Positions 57,101 through 64,000 of a stretch of DNA of 64,000 nt are shown here, one piece after another (position 1 is the stretch's first letter; the number at the start of each line of letters is the position of its first letter). The position numbers and the translations under genes are program-made. The DNA is from Pseudomonas marginalis (lineage in GTDB: Bacteria; Pseudomonadota; Gammaproteobacteria; Pseudomonadales; Pseudomonadaceae). Under the pieces are notes generated by a model, which saw nothing but the letters and a program-made list of their open reading frames with translations, was not told where the DNA came from and did not search any database. Location: assembly GCF_024169655.1 (NCBI RefSeq), contig NZ_JALJWV010000001.1:1059001-1123000 (forward strand), in the 5' to 3' direction.

Positions 57101-59838
57101 GCAAGATCGACGACGTCGCCGCCACCACGGTCAATCGCACTGACATGATCATGGGCCTGGTCTGGCGTTGCCTCGAACCGCTGATCGCGATTGCGACCGC
57201 GCCGTTCCCGGTGTTGAGCCTGAGCCTGGGCCTGCTGCTGGCGCTCAAGGACGGCATGCTCGCCCTGCACGCCTACAACCAGGGCGACACCGACGCCGCG
57301 CTGCAACATTTCGTCGGCTACCTGAGCAACAGCCTTGGCGCGGTGTTCACCGACCTGCGCCCGGCACTCAAGTCCATCGGCCCGCTGGTGCGGCCGATGC
57401 GCCACCTCATGCGCCCAGCCGCGCCGCGCGAGGCCATGGCGCTGATCAAACAATTGCAGCCCCCGACCCCCGCGCCCGCCGCTATGCAGGCCGTACTATT
57501 CGAAGGCCGGCCGTTATGGGCGCCCAAGCAACCCGATGCCTTGGGCCGCTATCTGCTGTTTCGCCAAGACCCGGTGAGCGGCAAACTGTTGTCGACCGCG
57601 CGCCTGGTCAACCAGACGGTCGAGGGGCGCTGGGTGCGCTCGGGCCTCACCGGCGGCGCGCCGAAACGCGCGCTGCCGACACCCCACGCGTTGCAGCGCT
57701 ATGAAGTGCCGATCGAACAGGCCAAGGACTATGAAACCGTGATGACATTGGAATTTGGGCAACTCTCCAGTGTCGATCAGTTGTTAGGCGAGGGCACCCG
57801 CGACAGCCTGCTGACCTATGAAATGAGCTCGCTACGGGCTCCGTATTTAAAGGCATACCTGCAGTTGCGCAGCGACGCCGACACCTTCTTCGCCCAGCTC
57901 AAACCCATCGTCCCCAGGGCCGATGTGCTGGCCTTGGAAGTGAACGCGAGCCATCGGCATATCCTGGAAAGCGCCTTCAAGGAAAACCAAGGCTTGGTGC
58001 TGGGCGCGGTGCCTGGCTCGCTCGCCGCCAAACAACTGCTGATCGACAACATGCCCACCCTCTACGAGCAGGGCGTGCGGCGCCTGTATATCGAATACCT
58101 GCCGGGCGACTTGTTCCGGGCCAAACTGGACAAGTTCAACGCCGGCGGCAGCTACAGGCACATCGGCGACTATCTGAAAAAAGTCGAGGCAGCCCTGGGG
58201 ATCGCCAAAGACTCGCCGCACTCCTATCGCGCCCTGATCCTTGCCGCGCGCCGCGAAAAAATCGCCGTCTGTGCGCTGGATGCGTCCACCGGCTACGAGG
58301 TGGACAAAGCCTTCAACCTGAGTAACGGTGCGATGGTCAGCCCGCGACCCAACGCCCAGCGCAATTTTTATTCCCACAAACTGATCGAGGCCGACCTCGC
58401 CGAAAAACCCAGCGAAGGTTGGGTCGCGCTGGTCGACAGCCGCCGCCTCAACACGCACACACAGACCCCAGGGTTGGCCGACCTGCAAAAGACCCTGAGT
58501 GTGCGCGTTGAAGACGTCGCCGCCGGCCAGCCGGTAGGCATCTGGAACGACGTGCCCGGCTCGATCGCCGACGACCCGTTGGCCAAAGCCGATTTCAAGC
58601 TGACCCTGCCAACCTCCTACAGCGCGCCCCCTGTGTTCCTCAGCGCACCCCGCGCGGCTAACACCTTCAGCGACTTCGATATCGACCCACGGTTCACCCA
58701 CGAACTGCACCAAATGGGCAAAGACCCGCATCCGTTCGACACCCGTTACGGCTCCCTCAACCCGAAAATCGCCGCCGCCGAAAACGCCTTCCGGAAAACC
58801 CGCGACCGCCTGAACAAGCGCGCGCAGGAGTTCTTCAAAACCCATGAACTGCCACCCCGGCCCACCTTGCCGGACCTGCCGGCGAACACCACGCCTGCCG
58901 ACTTTATCGAACGCAGCTACCAACACGCCCCAGGGCTGATCATCTGCGAGAGCCACGCCGAGCAATCGAGCAAAGCCCTGCTGATCGATCAGATGAGCGT
59001 ACTCAAGGCGCAGGGGGTCAAAACCCTGTACATGGAGCACCTGTTCACCGACCTGCACCAGGCGCACCTGGATGCCTTCCATCAAACCGGGGTGTTGGCC
59101 AAACCGCTCAAAGACCACCTGTGGACCCTCGACCGTGGCCACATGATCGAGTACCTGGGGCCGCACACCTACACCAGCGTGGTGGAGGTGGCGGGCAAGC
59201 ACGGCTTGCGCATCCGCGCATTGGATTGCGTATCGAGCTACTACACCAAGGGCATGAGCGAACCGCGCACGTCGCGGACGTCGATGTTCAACTTCTTCGC
59301 CAGCGAGGTCATCCGTCAAGACCAGGTCGCCCAGGGCGCGCACAAGTGGGTGGCGCACATGGGGAACGGCCATGTGTATCCGGTCGAAGGGATTGCCGGG
59401 GTGGCCCAAACGCAAGGCGCGATCAGCCTGCGGACATTCGATGTACCGACGGGCACGACCACCGAGTTGCGTTCAGGGCTGGAGTGGACAGTGGCCTACG
59501 GCTCGTCGTTGTACCCCAACCGGTTGACGGCGATCCGCAGCGACTTCACCTTGAGTGTCGGCATCCCTGGCAAGCGTCCTCCTCCCGCCTATGTGCCCGC
59601 CGATCGTTCACGCTTGACGCGACCGGGACAGTTCATGGTCGAGCAGCTTTCACCCCACGAAGTGAACCTGGTGCATCACTCGCGCAGTGGCGAGATCCTC
59701 ACCACGCCGATCCAGATCGACGATCAAGGCCGCTTCTTCATCGAACGCTGGGCAGAACTGAAGGACGAGCGCTTTACCGTGTTCGAACGACTGCTCAGCG
59801 CCCTCGATCAGGTGCTCAAGCTCACGCACGTCCAGTAG
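54136..59838 (+). CDS. Large dermonecrotic-type toxin with tandem EreA/ChaN-like domains
   Basis: A 1900-residue putative toxin. The N-terminal about 950 residues are long helical and beta segments of the DUF6543/dermonecrotic toxin type. A hydrophobic membrane-insertion stretch lies near 1003-1045 (LIAIATAPFPVLSLSLGLLLAL). Two C-terminal repeats of the EreA/ChaN-like fold follow: residues about 1265-1461 and 1584-1780. The second has the expected acidic/His motifs (ESH at 1605-1607, MEH at 1633-1635, DRGH, HMGNGH). The first lacks ESH and NGH. No signal peptide is visible. GGAG precedes the ATG at 54136. NCBI-type names would be 'membrane-targeted effector domain-containing toxin'. Target and delivery route unknown. 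Confidence 0.8.
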   Translation: MSTLISPPYSPTSLEIRGYLHQIGHQLLETDTPLLSKRPLPIELQQLEKLNQTLKAYTQAHVEKNRALYADVAQADLQSDEGKQRLATLKRDLTPQLQKLDEVGVLGSKSLRTFMANDAGLVALELEAKLNIQDYLLHREEARLVQNLGLGPSFRPGIYALTFTYQAQTIEFAGAFVLTEKNTPMVTQLTAADDVGFVVLFTPARGFESFGSLAEMNSRLREAMAVGSWRKEFMSLLPRQYQGLSVMGVWPLLLAAIDGEPLCEHTYDARLAKRALDIDWALNNPGPSAQHLLAELDAAIRAALPDFSQRLELRAQRLLDRCLEHSAPAWYRNAPSHQREALARHLTEYDEARQTLLNLFGHAASPQTLARYQLLEQLATDLEINDLDPDRLHVRTRRSVARVGTYEQKHSLTELALRGLHSGDELAGSTFLLNTSFTYGDAPLPEAYQDLTADYLVGLLDTLKPRVAFETVRREYYAKPEIHAAIEQMLDRRLNALAYTAMLQHHITEADYQRFTRLRRGTDAQLRASSVALNGYVLKDLWLLRESDEQGGLTRLLLCTPEAPQAQQFHGFDSEVLCQAHLLAWCADDAMRAYLLEQVALKSRAGLHTFMTGLGFIPAHQEYRHVTFSEASSHADCLKALRGQLLAVQTDDYHWGTPTWYRAASEAQRRQLTLLAEQAEGAANTYAQHPLSDARFITFERFLHAQAKAQLNTLLGRQRQNDVDPDTVWVQYPKNFPALTRPASVTYTRLYRDGYEESLGFLDAKFETVATFMGPAGVDLSKLTPRNVELSVRGVWIGQRYADEVQAKLQNPTSPGYALRRDATLAINQLQLRSAALESRLKGHIVQVDLDWLERAIQSLDDTSVETRSTYRVHRLMIDGDWVIDTLLFSHAANPVLLYTPQAPDGVFFREARQFNYLLKKVDGMLDYFCTRVTVQSQVRVRHFLQTAQAGLPADLNSTDLSLARYDTIERVPPVLDLRHLLHDMKLQRKIDDVAATTVNRTDMIMGLVWRCLEPLIAIATAPFPVLSLSLGLLLALKDGMLALHAYNQGDTDAALQHFVGYLSNSLGAVFTDLRPALKSIGPLVRPMRHLMRPAAPREAMALIKQLQPPTPAPAAMQAVLFEGRPLWAPKQPDALGRYLLFRQDPVSGKLLSTARLVNQTVEGRWVRSGLTGGAPKRALPTPHALQRYEVPIEQAKDYETVMTLEFGQLSSVDQLLGEGTRDSLLTYEMSSLRAPYLKAYLQLRSDADTFFAQLKPIVPRADVLALEVNASHRHILESAFKENQGLVLGAVPGSLAAKQLLIDNMPTLYEQGVRRLYIEYLPGDLFRAKLDKFNAGGSYRHIGDYLKKVEAALGIAKDSPHSYRALILAARREKIAVCALDASTGYEVDKAFNLSNGAMVSPRPNAQRNFYSHKLIEADLAEKPSEGWVALVDSRRLNTHTQTPGLADLQKTLSVRVEDVAAGQPVGIWNDVPGSIADDPLAKADFKLTLPTSYSAPPVFLSAPRAANTFSDFDIDPRFTHELHQMGKDPHPFDTRYGSLNPKIAAAENAFRKTRDRLNKRAQEFFKTHELPPRPTLPDLPANTTPADFIERSYQHAPGLIICESHAEQSSKALLIDQMSVLKAQGVKTLYMEHLFTDLHQAHLDAFHQTGVLAKPLKDHLWTLDRGHMIEYLGPHTYTSVVEVAGKHGLRIRALDCVSSYYTKGMSEPRTSRTSMFNFFASEVIRQDQVAQGAHKWVAHMGNGHVYPVEGIAGVAQTQGAISLRTFDVPTGTTTELRSGLEWTVAYGSSLYPNRLTAIRSDFTLSVGIPGKRPPPAYVPADRSRLTRPGQFMVEQLSPHEVNLVHHSRSGEILTTPIQIDDQGRFFIERWAELKDERFTVFERLLSALDQVLKLTHVQ

Positions 59839-59842
59839 GTCT

Positions 59843-59876
59843 GGCCCCCCCCTGTCGGCATGCGGCAGGGGGGAAG
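59843..59876 (+). terminator. GC hairpin after the toxin gene
   Basis: CCCCCCCTG, loop TCGGCATGCGG, CAGGGGGG. It lies six bases past the stop. There is no T-tract, so it may be a weak or factor-dependent terminator. Confidence 0.55.
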
Positions 59877-60312
59877 GGGAGTCCACTGCGTTGTCCAGAT
59901 CATTGACGAATTGCGATATTCTAGCCCACCCGACGATGGTGATTGTAAGCGATCCATCACCCACACATTCAAAGCCTCAAGTTTAAATCCGGTGCTGTGC
60001 TCCCGATTCTTTTCTGGTGCCAGCCCCTCATGATGCGACCCGACGCCAAAGTCGAAAATCTATGGTCACCCCCTTTTTTGCAATGCTGATCAGTGATGGT
60101 TAGTTGGCTTGCCTAAATCTATCCGGCGTCTGGTTGGAGCACGCTCCGCGCCACAATGAGAGTCGCGCCTGGCAATCCTTAAAAGTGTACCGGCTTGAAA
60201 AGCCGATTTTCGACACAGGTTCTTTGCCAGGCCGGTGGGCCGTTCACGTCATCGATTGTTCAGTCATCGCAAAACCTAGGTGGGTGATTCTTAGCACAGC
60301 ACAACATCAGCT
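59877..60312. other. Degraded intergenic stretch
   Basis: No gene that I can support. The short frame at 60104-60358 has no family resemblance. The stretch probably contains the worn left part of the IS110-type element and promoter debris. Confidence 0.4.
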
Positions 60313-60580
60313 TCAGGCAGCTAAAGCCTCTGGCCCGGTTTCAAATTGCGTATGGTGAGCCGCTATCGCCCATGCGATTCGTGCCAGCGTGTTGGCCAAA
60401 GCGCATGCCACGACGTTCGAGTGGCGACGACAGAGCATTGAGCGCACCCAATCGGCCAGAGCGCCGTGCTGATATTTCAGCCTAAGCATGTAAACCCTGG
60501 CGCACTGCACCAACAATCTTCTGAGGTTCTTATCGCCTCGTTTGCTGATTCCCAGCAGAGTCGCCTTAGGCAGTTGTTTT
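60313..60580 (-). mobile_element. IS110-family transposase, C-terminal fragment
   Basis: The minus-strand frame ends with LGISKRGDKNLRRLLVQCAR and then the typical IS110-family C-terminus (WVRSMLCRRHSNVVACALANTLARIAWAI). The conserved N-terminal DEDD catalytic domain is missing. The frame continues rightward only as antisense of the toxin remnant. It is a dead fragment. Ends of the element were not recognised. Confidence 0.75.
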
Positions 60581-60622
60581 TGCAGGTGAATGGGCGGCTG
60601 CGTAGGGATAGGCGGGGTCACT

Positions 60623-60709
60623 GGGCCGATTATCTGTGAGAGCCACGCCGAGCAGTCGAGCAAAGCGTTGTTGATCGAGCAGGTGATCAAGCTCAAACAT
60701 GTTCAGTAA
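60623..60709 (+). pseudogene. Collapsed toxin C-terminus (second toxin copy)
   Basis: The frame GPIICESHAEQSSKALLIE matches the toxin segment at residues 1601-1618, and it then jumps to IKLKHVQ-stop, matching the toxin's final residues. A related toxin gene was therefore once here and has lost some 280 codons between a short shared GATCAGGTG-like motif. The DNA differs from the toxin at third positions, so this is an old paralogue rather than a recent copy. Confidence 0.8.
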
Positions 60710-60785
60710 GCCGGAGCATCAGGATTATTTGGAGCGGGTGCCTGATGGGGGGAGGTGTGACTTTGTATGGCCGAAGCGGACGTGA
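60708..60785 (+). pseudogene. Fragment of an unrecognised C-terminus
   Basis: Directly after the toxin remnant a frame reads DYLERVPDGGRCDFVWPKR before a TGA. The composition looks like a real protein end, but I do not recognise it. It is probably part of an old gene displaced by the same rearrangements. Confidence 0.35.
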
Positions 60786-60967
60786 GAACGAGCGAAAATA
60801 GGCGGCAGACCAACAGTATTGTGACTGTGGTCTGACACCTGTTTTGCGGCTTTGGCAAGAAAGCGTAAGCGTCCAGCCAACACACGTTGCCGGCAAGGGC
60901 GAAATGATTTGAGTTCGATGCATTCCTTGTAGAGAATCCCCGCCTTTGGCTCGAAAGGATGCGTGCA

Positions 60968-61447
60968 ATGAAGTTCGAAGGGACTTTTCAATACATGGGC
61001 AATCACGGGATCGTTTTCAACGTATCGCAGATCACCCTCACCGACAGCGAACGCGGGCGCCTGCGCGAGCTGCATTTTGGCGAGGCAGGACGAGCCCACT
61101 ATGAGGTCAACAACAAGGTCGTCGAGGTGTACGACAAGATGTTGGCCAAGAGCCTGCCGTGCGTGATGATGATCGGCATCTCCAAGCCGCTGACCCGGCA
61201 GCAGGGCGATGTTCTCAATGCCCAACGCACCAAGATCGCTAACCTTGCTGCCAGTGCCTTCGCTGGTGCCACCTCTGCTGTGGCCTCCCCATACGTCGGT
61301 GTTCCTGTAGGCGCCGGTGTGCGCATGTACGCCAATGAAATCTTGCCCACCTATCATGCCGGCGACGTACTGGTCAGCATCGAGGCGCAGGTCAGCGGCG
61401 GCATCGGCCCGCAACGCTCCAGCTCGACACTGATCATCAAGACCTGA
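60968..61447 (+). CDS. Hypothetical protein, Ala/Gly-rich middle
   Basis: A 159-residue protein that I do not recognise. It starts MKFEGTFQYMGNHGIVFNVSQITL, with AAAGGA 8-9 bases before this ATG (the upstream ATG at 60959 abuts the ribosome site). A small-residue stretch (NLAASAFAGATSAVASPYVGVPVGAGV) in the middle could be a membrane or pore-like segment. No signal peptide. Lies just before a small membrane protein gene; both may belong to the accessory toxin region. Confidence 0.7.
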   Translation: MKFEGTFQYMGNHGIVFNVSQITLTDSERGRLRELHFGEAGRAHYEVNNKVVEVYDKMLAKSLPCVMMIGISKPLTRQQGDVLNAQRTKIANLAASAFAGATSAVASPYVGVPVGAGVRMYANEILPTYHAGDVLVSIEAQVSGGIGPQRSSSTLIIKT

Positions 61448-61459
61448 CTGGAGATGCAC

Positions 61460-61702
61460 ATGTCTGAAATTATCCAACTGGTCATTGCCCTGGTGCTGTT
61501 CTTTCTGCTCGACCGGTTTCTCAAGGCATATCTGCTTCGCAAATGGCTAGGGGTGCTGTTAGTGGTGGGGGGCGCGGCCGGCTGCGTTGCTACGGGCCAA
61601 ATCCGCTTGTTAGGGTTTGATCTGGGGTTGCTGTCGATCTTTGCCGTTGCGCTGGGGGTGGGGTTGTTCCTGAAGCGGCGGCGGTTTGAGCGGGTTGGCT
61701 GA
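61460..61702 (+). CDS. Small membrane protein
   Basis: An 80-residue protein with hydrophobic helices at about 3-20, 30-47 and 50-70 and a basic end (LKRRRFERVG). GGAG is seven bases before the ATG at 61460; the ATG at 61454 lies too close. It starts 12 bases after the 60968 gene, so the two probably form an operon. Function unknown. Confidence 0.7.
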   Translation: MSEIIQLVIALVLFFLLDRFLKAYLLRKWLGVLLVVGGAAGCVATGQIRLLGFDLGLLSIFAVALGVGLFLKRRRFERVG

Positions 61703-62105
61703 AGGGGAGGCGTTTGCGCTCATTCACCGAGGTCAGCCGGTGCCGCACAGTTTGAACGTATAGAGCAATGCTCGCATGTAGTTTCAATACTACAGTCGCG
61801 GCTTTATCGGCTAAGTTGGTTTTTATATCTGTGCTGCTTTTATTGATTTATCTGTGTGTCACTCAAATCTTACAGTTGTTTTTTTGAAAGTCGTATTTAT
61901 TGTATTTCTTCCTCCAGCGTAATGGCCTATTGGCCTGCATGTTTCTCGGAGCGTGCCTGCTTACGTTGAGCTTGATTTGGTCGATTATTTGCGGCGGTGA
62001 AGGTTCATAAAAAATGAACCTGATGCCCAGGTGTTAGTTGGAAGTGAGTCTTGACTTGCTTTTGAGTTAACCGCCTTCCTTTAAATGACTATTAGGTATT
62101 CAAGC
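61703..62105. other. AT-rich leader of the second fimbrial cluster
   Basis: A 403-bp AT-rich stretch without a gene. It carries a perfect inverted repeat at 62001-62021 (AGGTTCAT, AAAAA, ATGAACCT) that could be an operator or leader hairpin upstream of the CS1-type pilin. Confidence 0.5.
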
Positions 62106-62597
62106 ATGATCAAGAAGTTTGCTGTTCTGCTCCCTCTGGCTGTTGCGGTATTGGGTTCTTCGGCTGCCATGGCCGCCAACGATGCAAGTACCACGATCAA
62201 CATCAAGGCCGATATTCCGACCAAGCAGTTCCACGCCCAGCCTCTGGACCCCAACTTCGGTCGTGACGAAATCATGACCTACAACACCGTGACCGGTGAG
62301 CTGAGCACCCTGTCTTCGATGTTCACCCTGAAAAACACCGGCGGCTCGATCGATGCCTACCTGCAGGATGGTCCGGCAGCGCTCACCAACGGTACGGACT
62401 CCATTGCGCTGACCATCAGCCTGGGCTCCGTGGCCCTGACCGGCACCCCGCAAGAAGTGGCCGCCGATGCAGAGTCCAACCCTGGCCTGCAAAAGCTGAT
62501 GACCATTAAAGCCGCCAAGCCGGCGGACACCCAGGCCGGTCTCTACACCAGCGTCGCCACCGTGATCTTCGACAACGTGCCGCGCACCACTTTCTAA
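62106..62597 (+). CDS. CS1-type fimbrial major subunit
   Basis: A 163-residue pilin of the alpha-fimbrial CS1/CFA-I family. Signal peptide MIKKFAVLLPLAVAVLGSSAAMA, then ANDASTTINIKADIPTKQFHAQPLDP and VIFDNVPRTTF at the end, with no cysteines, as is typical of this family. The start is set at 62106. A perfect hairpin separates it from the usher gene, as expected for a strongly expressed major subunit. Confidence 0.85.
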   Translation: MIKKFAVLLPLAVAVLGSSAAMAANDASTTINIKADIPTKQFHAQPLDPNFGRDEIMTYNTVTGELSTLSSMFTLKNTGGSIDAYLQDGPAALTNGTDSIALTISLGSVALTGTPQEVAADAESNPGLQKLMTIKAAKPADTQAGLYTSVATVIFDNVPRTTF

Positions 62598-62635
62598 GCG
62601 CCCGGCACTCGATAAGGCCTGGCCTTATTGATCAC

Positions 62636-62665
62636 CCGACCACAGGCGATATTGCCTGTGGTCGG
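62636..62665 (+). terminator. Hairpin between major pilin and usher
   Basis: CCGACCACAGGC, loop GATATT, GCCTGTGGTCGG; 12 perfect base pairs, no T-tract. The same arrangement follows the major pilin of the first operon. Confidence 0.75.
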
Positions 62666-62705
62666 TTCCCCGATGGTTTGCAGTTCGCCCTAGAGTATTA
62701 AGTTC

Positions 62706-64000
62706 ATGTTCCCGATGAAACCCATCGCGGCGGCGCTGGCCTTGCTTGCCTGTTCGGCGGCTTTGGCAGCGACTGACACTAGTTATACGCCGCGCAGTTT
62801 GCTGGCTCAGGCGAAAGGTCTGCCGAGCGAATTCGAAGAGCACTTTTTTGATGTGCCCCTGGCCGTGCGTATCGAGCGCGACGAAGTCTTGTTGGGCGAG
62901 GCGATGGTGGTACTGTCGCGCGATGACCGCCTCACGCTGCTGGACTTTACCGATATCAGCGACAGCCCGGTACAACCGGCTGAGCGCGATACCTGGAGCA
63001 ACTATCTGCAACAAGGCGTGGCCCTGGGAAGTTGCACGCAAACCTGCCCGGAAAAGATGTTGGCGGTGCATTACAACCTGGAAAACTCGCTGGTTTCGAT
63101 CCTCACGGAGAACGCCGAGCACGACACCGATCATCAACGTTATTACCACCAGCCCCAGGATGGCAGCACGGGCCTGATTGTCAGCAATCAGTTGAACCTC
63201 AACGGCGGACAAGACCAGGAACTCGGCGGACGTTTCGGCGTTGAAGCCAGCAGTAGCCTGGGTAACTGGAGCCACGCGCTCAACCTGCAACTGGCGCGCC
63301 TCGGCGGGCCGGACACGCAGCTCTATCACGCACTGTATTCGCTGTACGCCCAGCGCGAATTCGAAGGCCGGTTCCTGCGCCTGGGGTATTTCACGCCTAC
63401 CTCCGAGGGGCTCAATCGCCAGCCGCGTGCGTTCGGCGCCGCGCCGGATATCGCCGTCGGTGTGATGCTCGGCAGTTCCGACAGCCTGGCCATCAGCAAT
63501 CCCAAGCCTAGCGTGTACCCGATTTACGTCACCTCCAACCGCCAGGGCTCGGTGGAGATCTACCGCAACGGCCTGCTGATCAACACCCAGGCGGTGGCGG
63601 CCGGTTTGCAGAGCATCGACACGCGGCCATTGCCCGGCGGCATTTATGAAGTGGAAGTGCGCCTGGTCGAAGACGGCCAGGTCACCGCCACCACCCAGGA
63701 ATTGGTGTACAAGCCCAACAACTGGCGTAACCACGACGAGCGCTGGCGCTACAACCTGTTTGCCGGTCGCGAAAGCACCCTGTTCAACAACTGGGAGCAA
63801 CGCGACAAGGGCGACATGACCGCCGGCGCCTCGGTCAATTACCTGCTGCACCCGCGCGTGATCGTCGGCTTGTCCGGCCGCCAGGTGCAGGACCGCATGC
63901 AATACGGCACGTCCATCGACTGGACACTGGCGACCCATGCGAGCCTGTACGCCAACGTCTACCAGACCCAGGACCACGGCACCGGCATGGACCTGCAAGG
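62706..64000 (+). CDS. CS1-type (CfaC/TcfC-like) fimbrial usher, 5' part
   Basis: The frame is open from the ATG at 62706 to the window end (431 codons), so the gene is truncated by the window. It has a signal peptide (MFPMKPIAAALALLACSAALA) and the start of an alpha-type usher (LLAQAKGLPSEFEEHFFDVPLAVRIERDEVLLGEAMV). Usher segments are visible further on, such as EIYRNGLLINTQAVAAGLQSID. It lies after the CS1-type pilin, which fits the pilin-usher order of that family. A chaperone gene should lie nearby, probably beyond the window. Confidence 0.85.
   Translation, partial: MFPMKPIAAALALLACSAALAATDTSYTPRSLLAQAKGLPSEFEEHFFDVPLAVRIERDEVLLGEAMVVLSRDDRLTLLDFTDISDSPVQPAERDTWSNYLQQGVALGSCTQTCPEKMLAVHYNLENSLVSILTENAEHDTDHQRYYHQPQDGSTGLIVSNQLNLNGGQDQELGGRFGVEASSSLGNWSHALNLQLARLGGPDTQLYHALYSLYAQREFEGRFLRLGYFTPTSEGLNRQPRAFGAAPDIAVGVMLGSSDSLAISNPKPSVYPIYVTSNRQGSVEIYRNGLLINTQAVAAGLQSIDTRPLPGGIYEVEVRLVEDGQVTATTQELVYKPNNWRNHDERWRYNLFAGRESTLFNNWEQRDKGDMTAGASVNYLLHPRVIVGLSGRQVQDRMQYGTSIDWTLATHASLYANVYQTQDHGTGMDLQ

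Noticed and set aside
57847..59415. 522-codon open frame on the - strand
   Set aside because: Antisense to the toxin gene.
60104..60358. 84-codon frame MACLNLSGVWLEHAP
   Set aside because: Overlaps the end of the IS110 fragment and has no ribosome site.

Overview
The window looks like chromosome of a fluorescent Pseudomonas of the P. fluorescens group. The basis is gene order (ndpA/hup, valS-holC-pepA-lptFG, lepA-lepB-rnc-era-recO-pdxJ, and a Lon-like asrA next to a chagasin-type inhibitor), high GC, and many REP/REPIN palindromes of the types known from P. fluorescens-like genomes. No rRNA, tRNA, CRISPR array or complete insertion sequence was seen.

Layout. 1-21.7 kb is mostly housekeeping: a truncated FecR end, glutaredoxin and NdpA, an HU protein, RlmF, ValS, HolC, PepA, LptF/LptG, the lepA-lepB-rnc-era-recO-pdxJ run, a Tat-exported multicopper oxidase, TadA and CmoA/CmoB. 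21.9-26.2 kb holds an orphan AT-rich gene, a YhhN protein, a chagasin-like inhibitor and the Lon-type protease AsrA.

26.3-34.4 kb is an accessory catabolic island. A GntR-type regulator with two DNA-binding domains diverges from an operon with a broken amidase-like gene, an imidase/HpPgdA-type deacetylase, an MFS transporter, two SDR dehydrogenases, a small CxxC protein, a CobW GTPase and a solute-binding-like protein without a signal peptide. Two matching palindromes lie in the divergent promoter. I infer cyclic imide or amide catabolism with metal delivery.

34.6-43.1 kb holds a GGDEF/EAL protein with a degenerate GGDEF site, PQQ glucose dehydrogenase, a ZnuD-like TonB receptor behind a clear Zur-type box, a VF530-family protein and a Pr6Pr membrane protein.

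43.7-52.6 kb is a complete chaperone-usher fimbrial operon: major pilin, minor pilin, usher, chaperone, four minor subunits and two tandemly duplicated tip adhesins. It is followed by a convergent YqjI/YqjH-type regulator and ferric-siderophore reductase pair.

54.1-61.7 kb carries a 1900-residue dermonecrotic-type toxin with two C-terminal EreA/ChaN-like repeats, one intact and one degenerate. Behind it is a junk zone with an IS110-family transposase end and a collapsed second copy of the toxin C-terminus, then two unknown small genes. From 62.1 kb a second fimbrial system begins (CS1-type major subunit, then an usher that runs off the window end).

The most interesting parts are the imidase/CobW island with its twin operators, the toxin and its collapsed neighbour, and the adhesin pair built like a recombination cassette.
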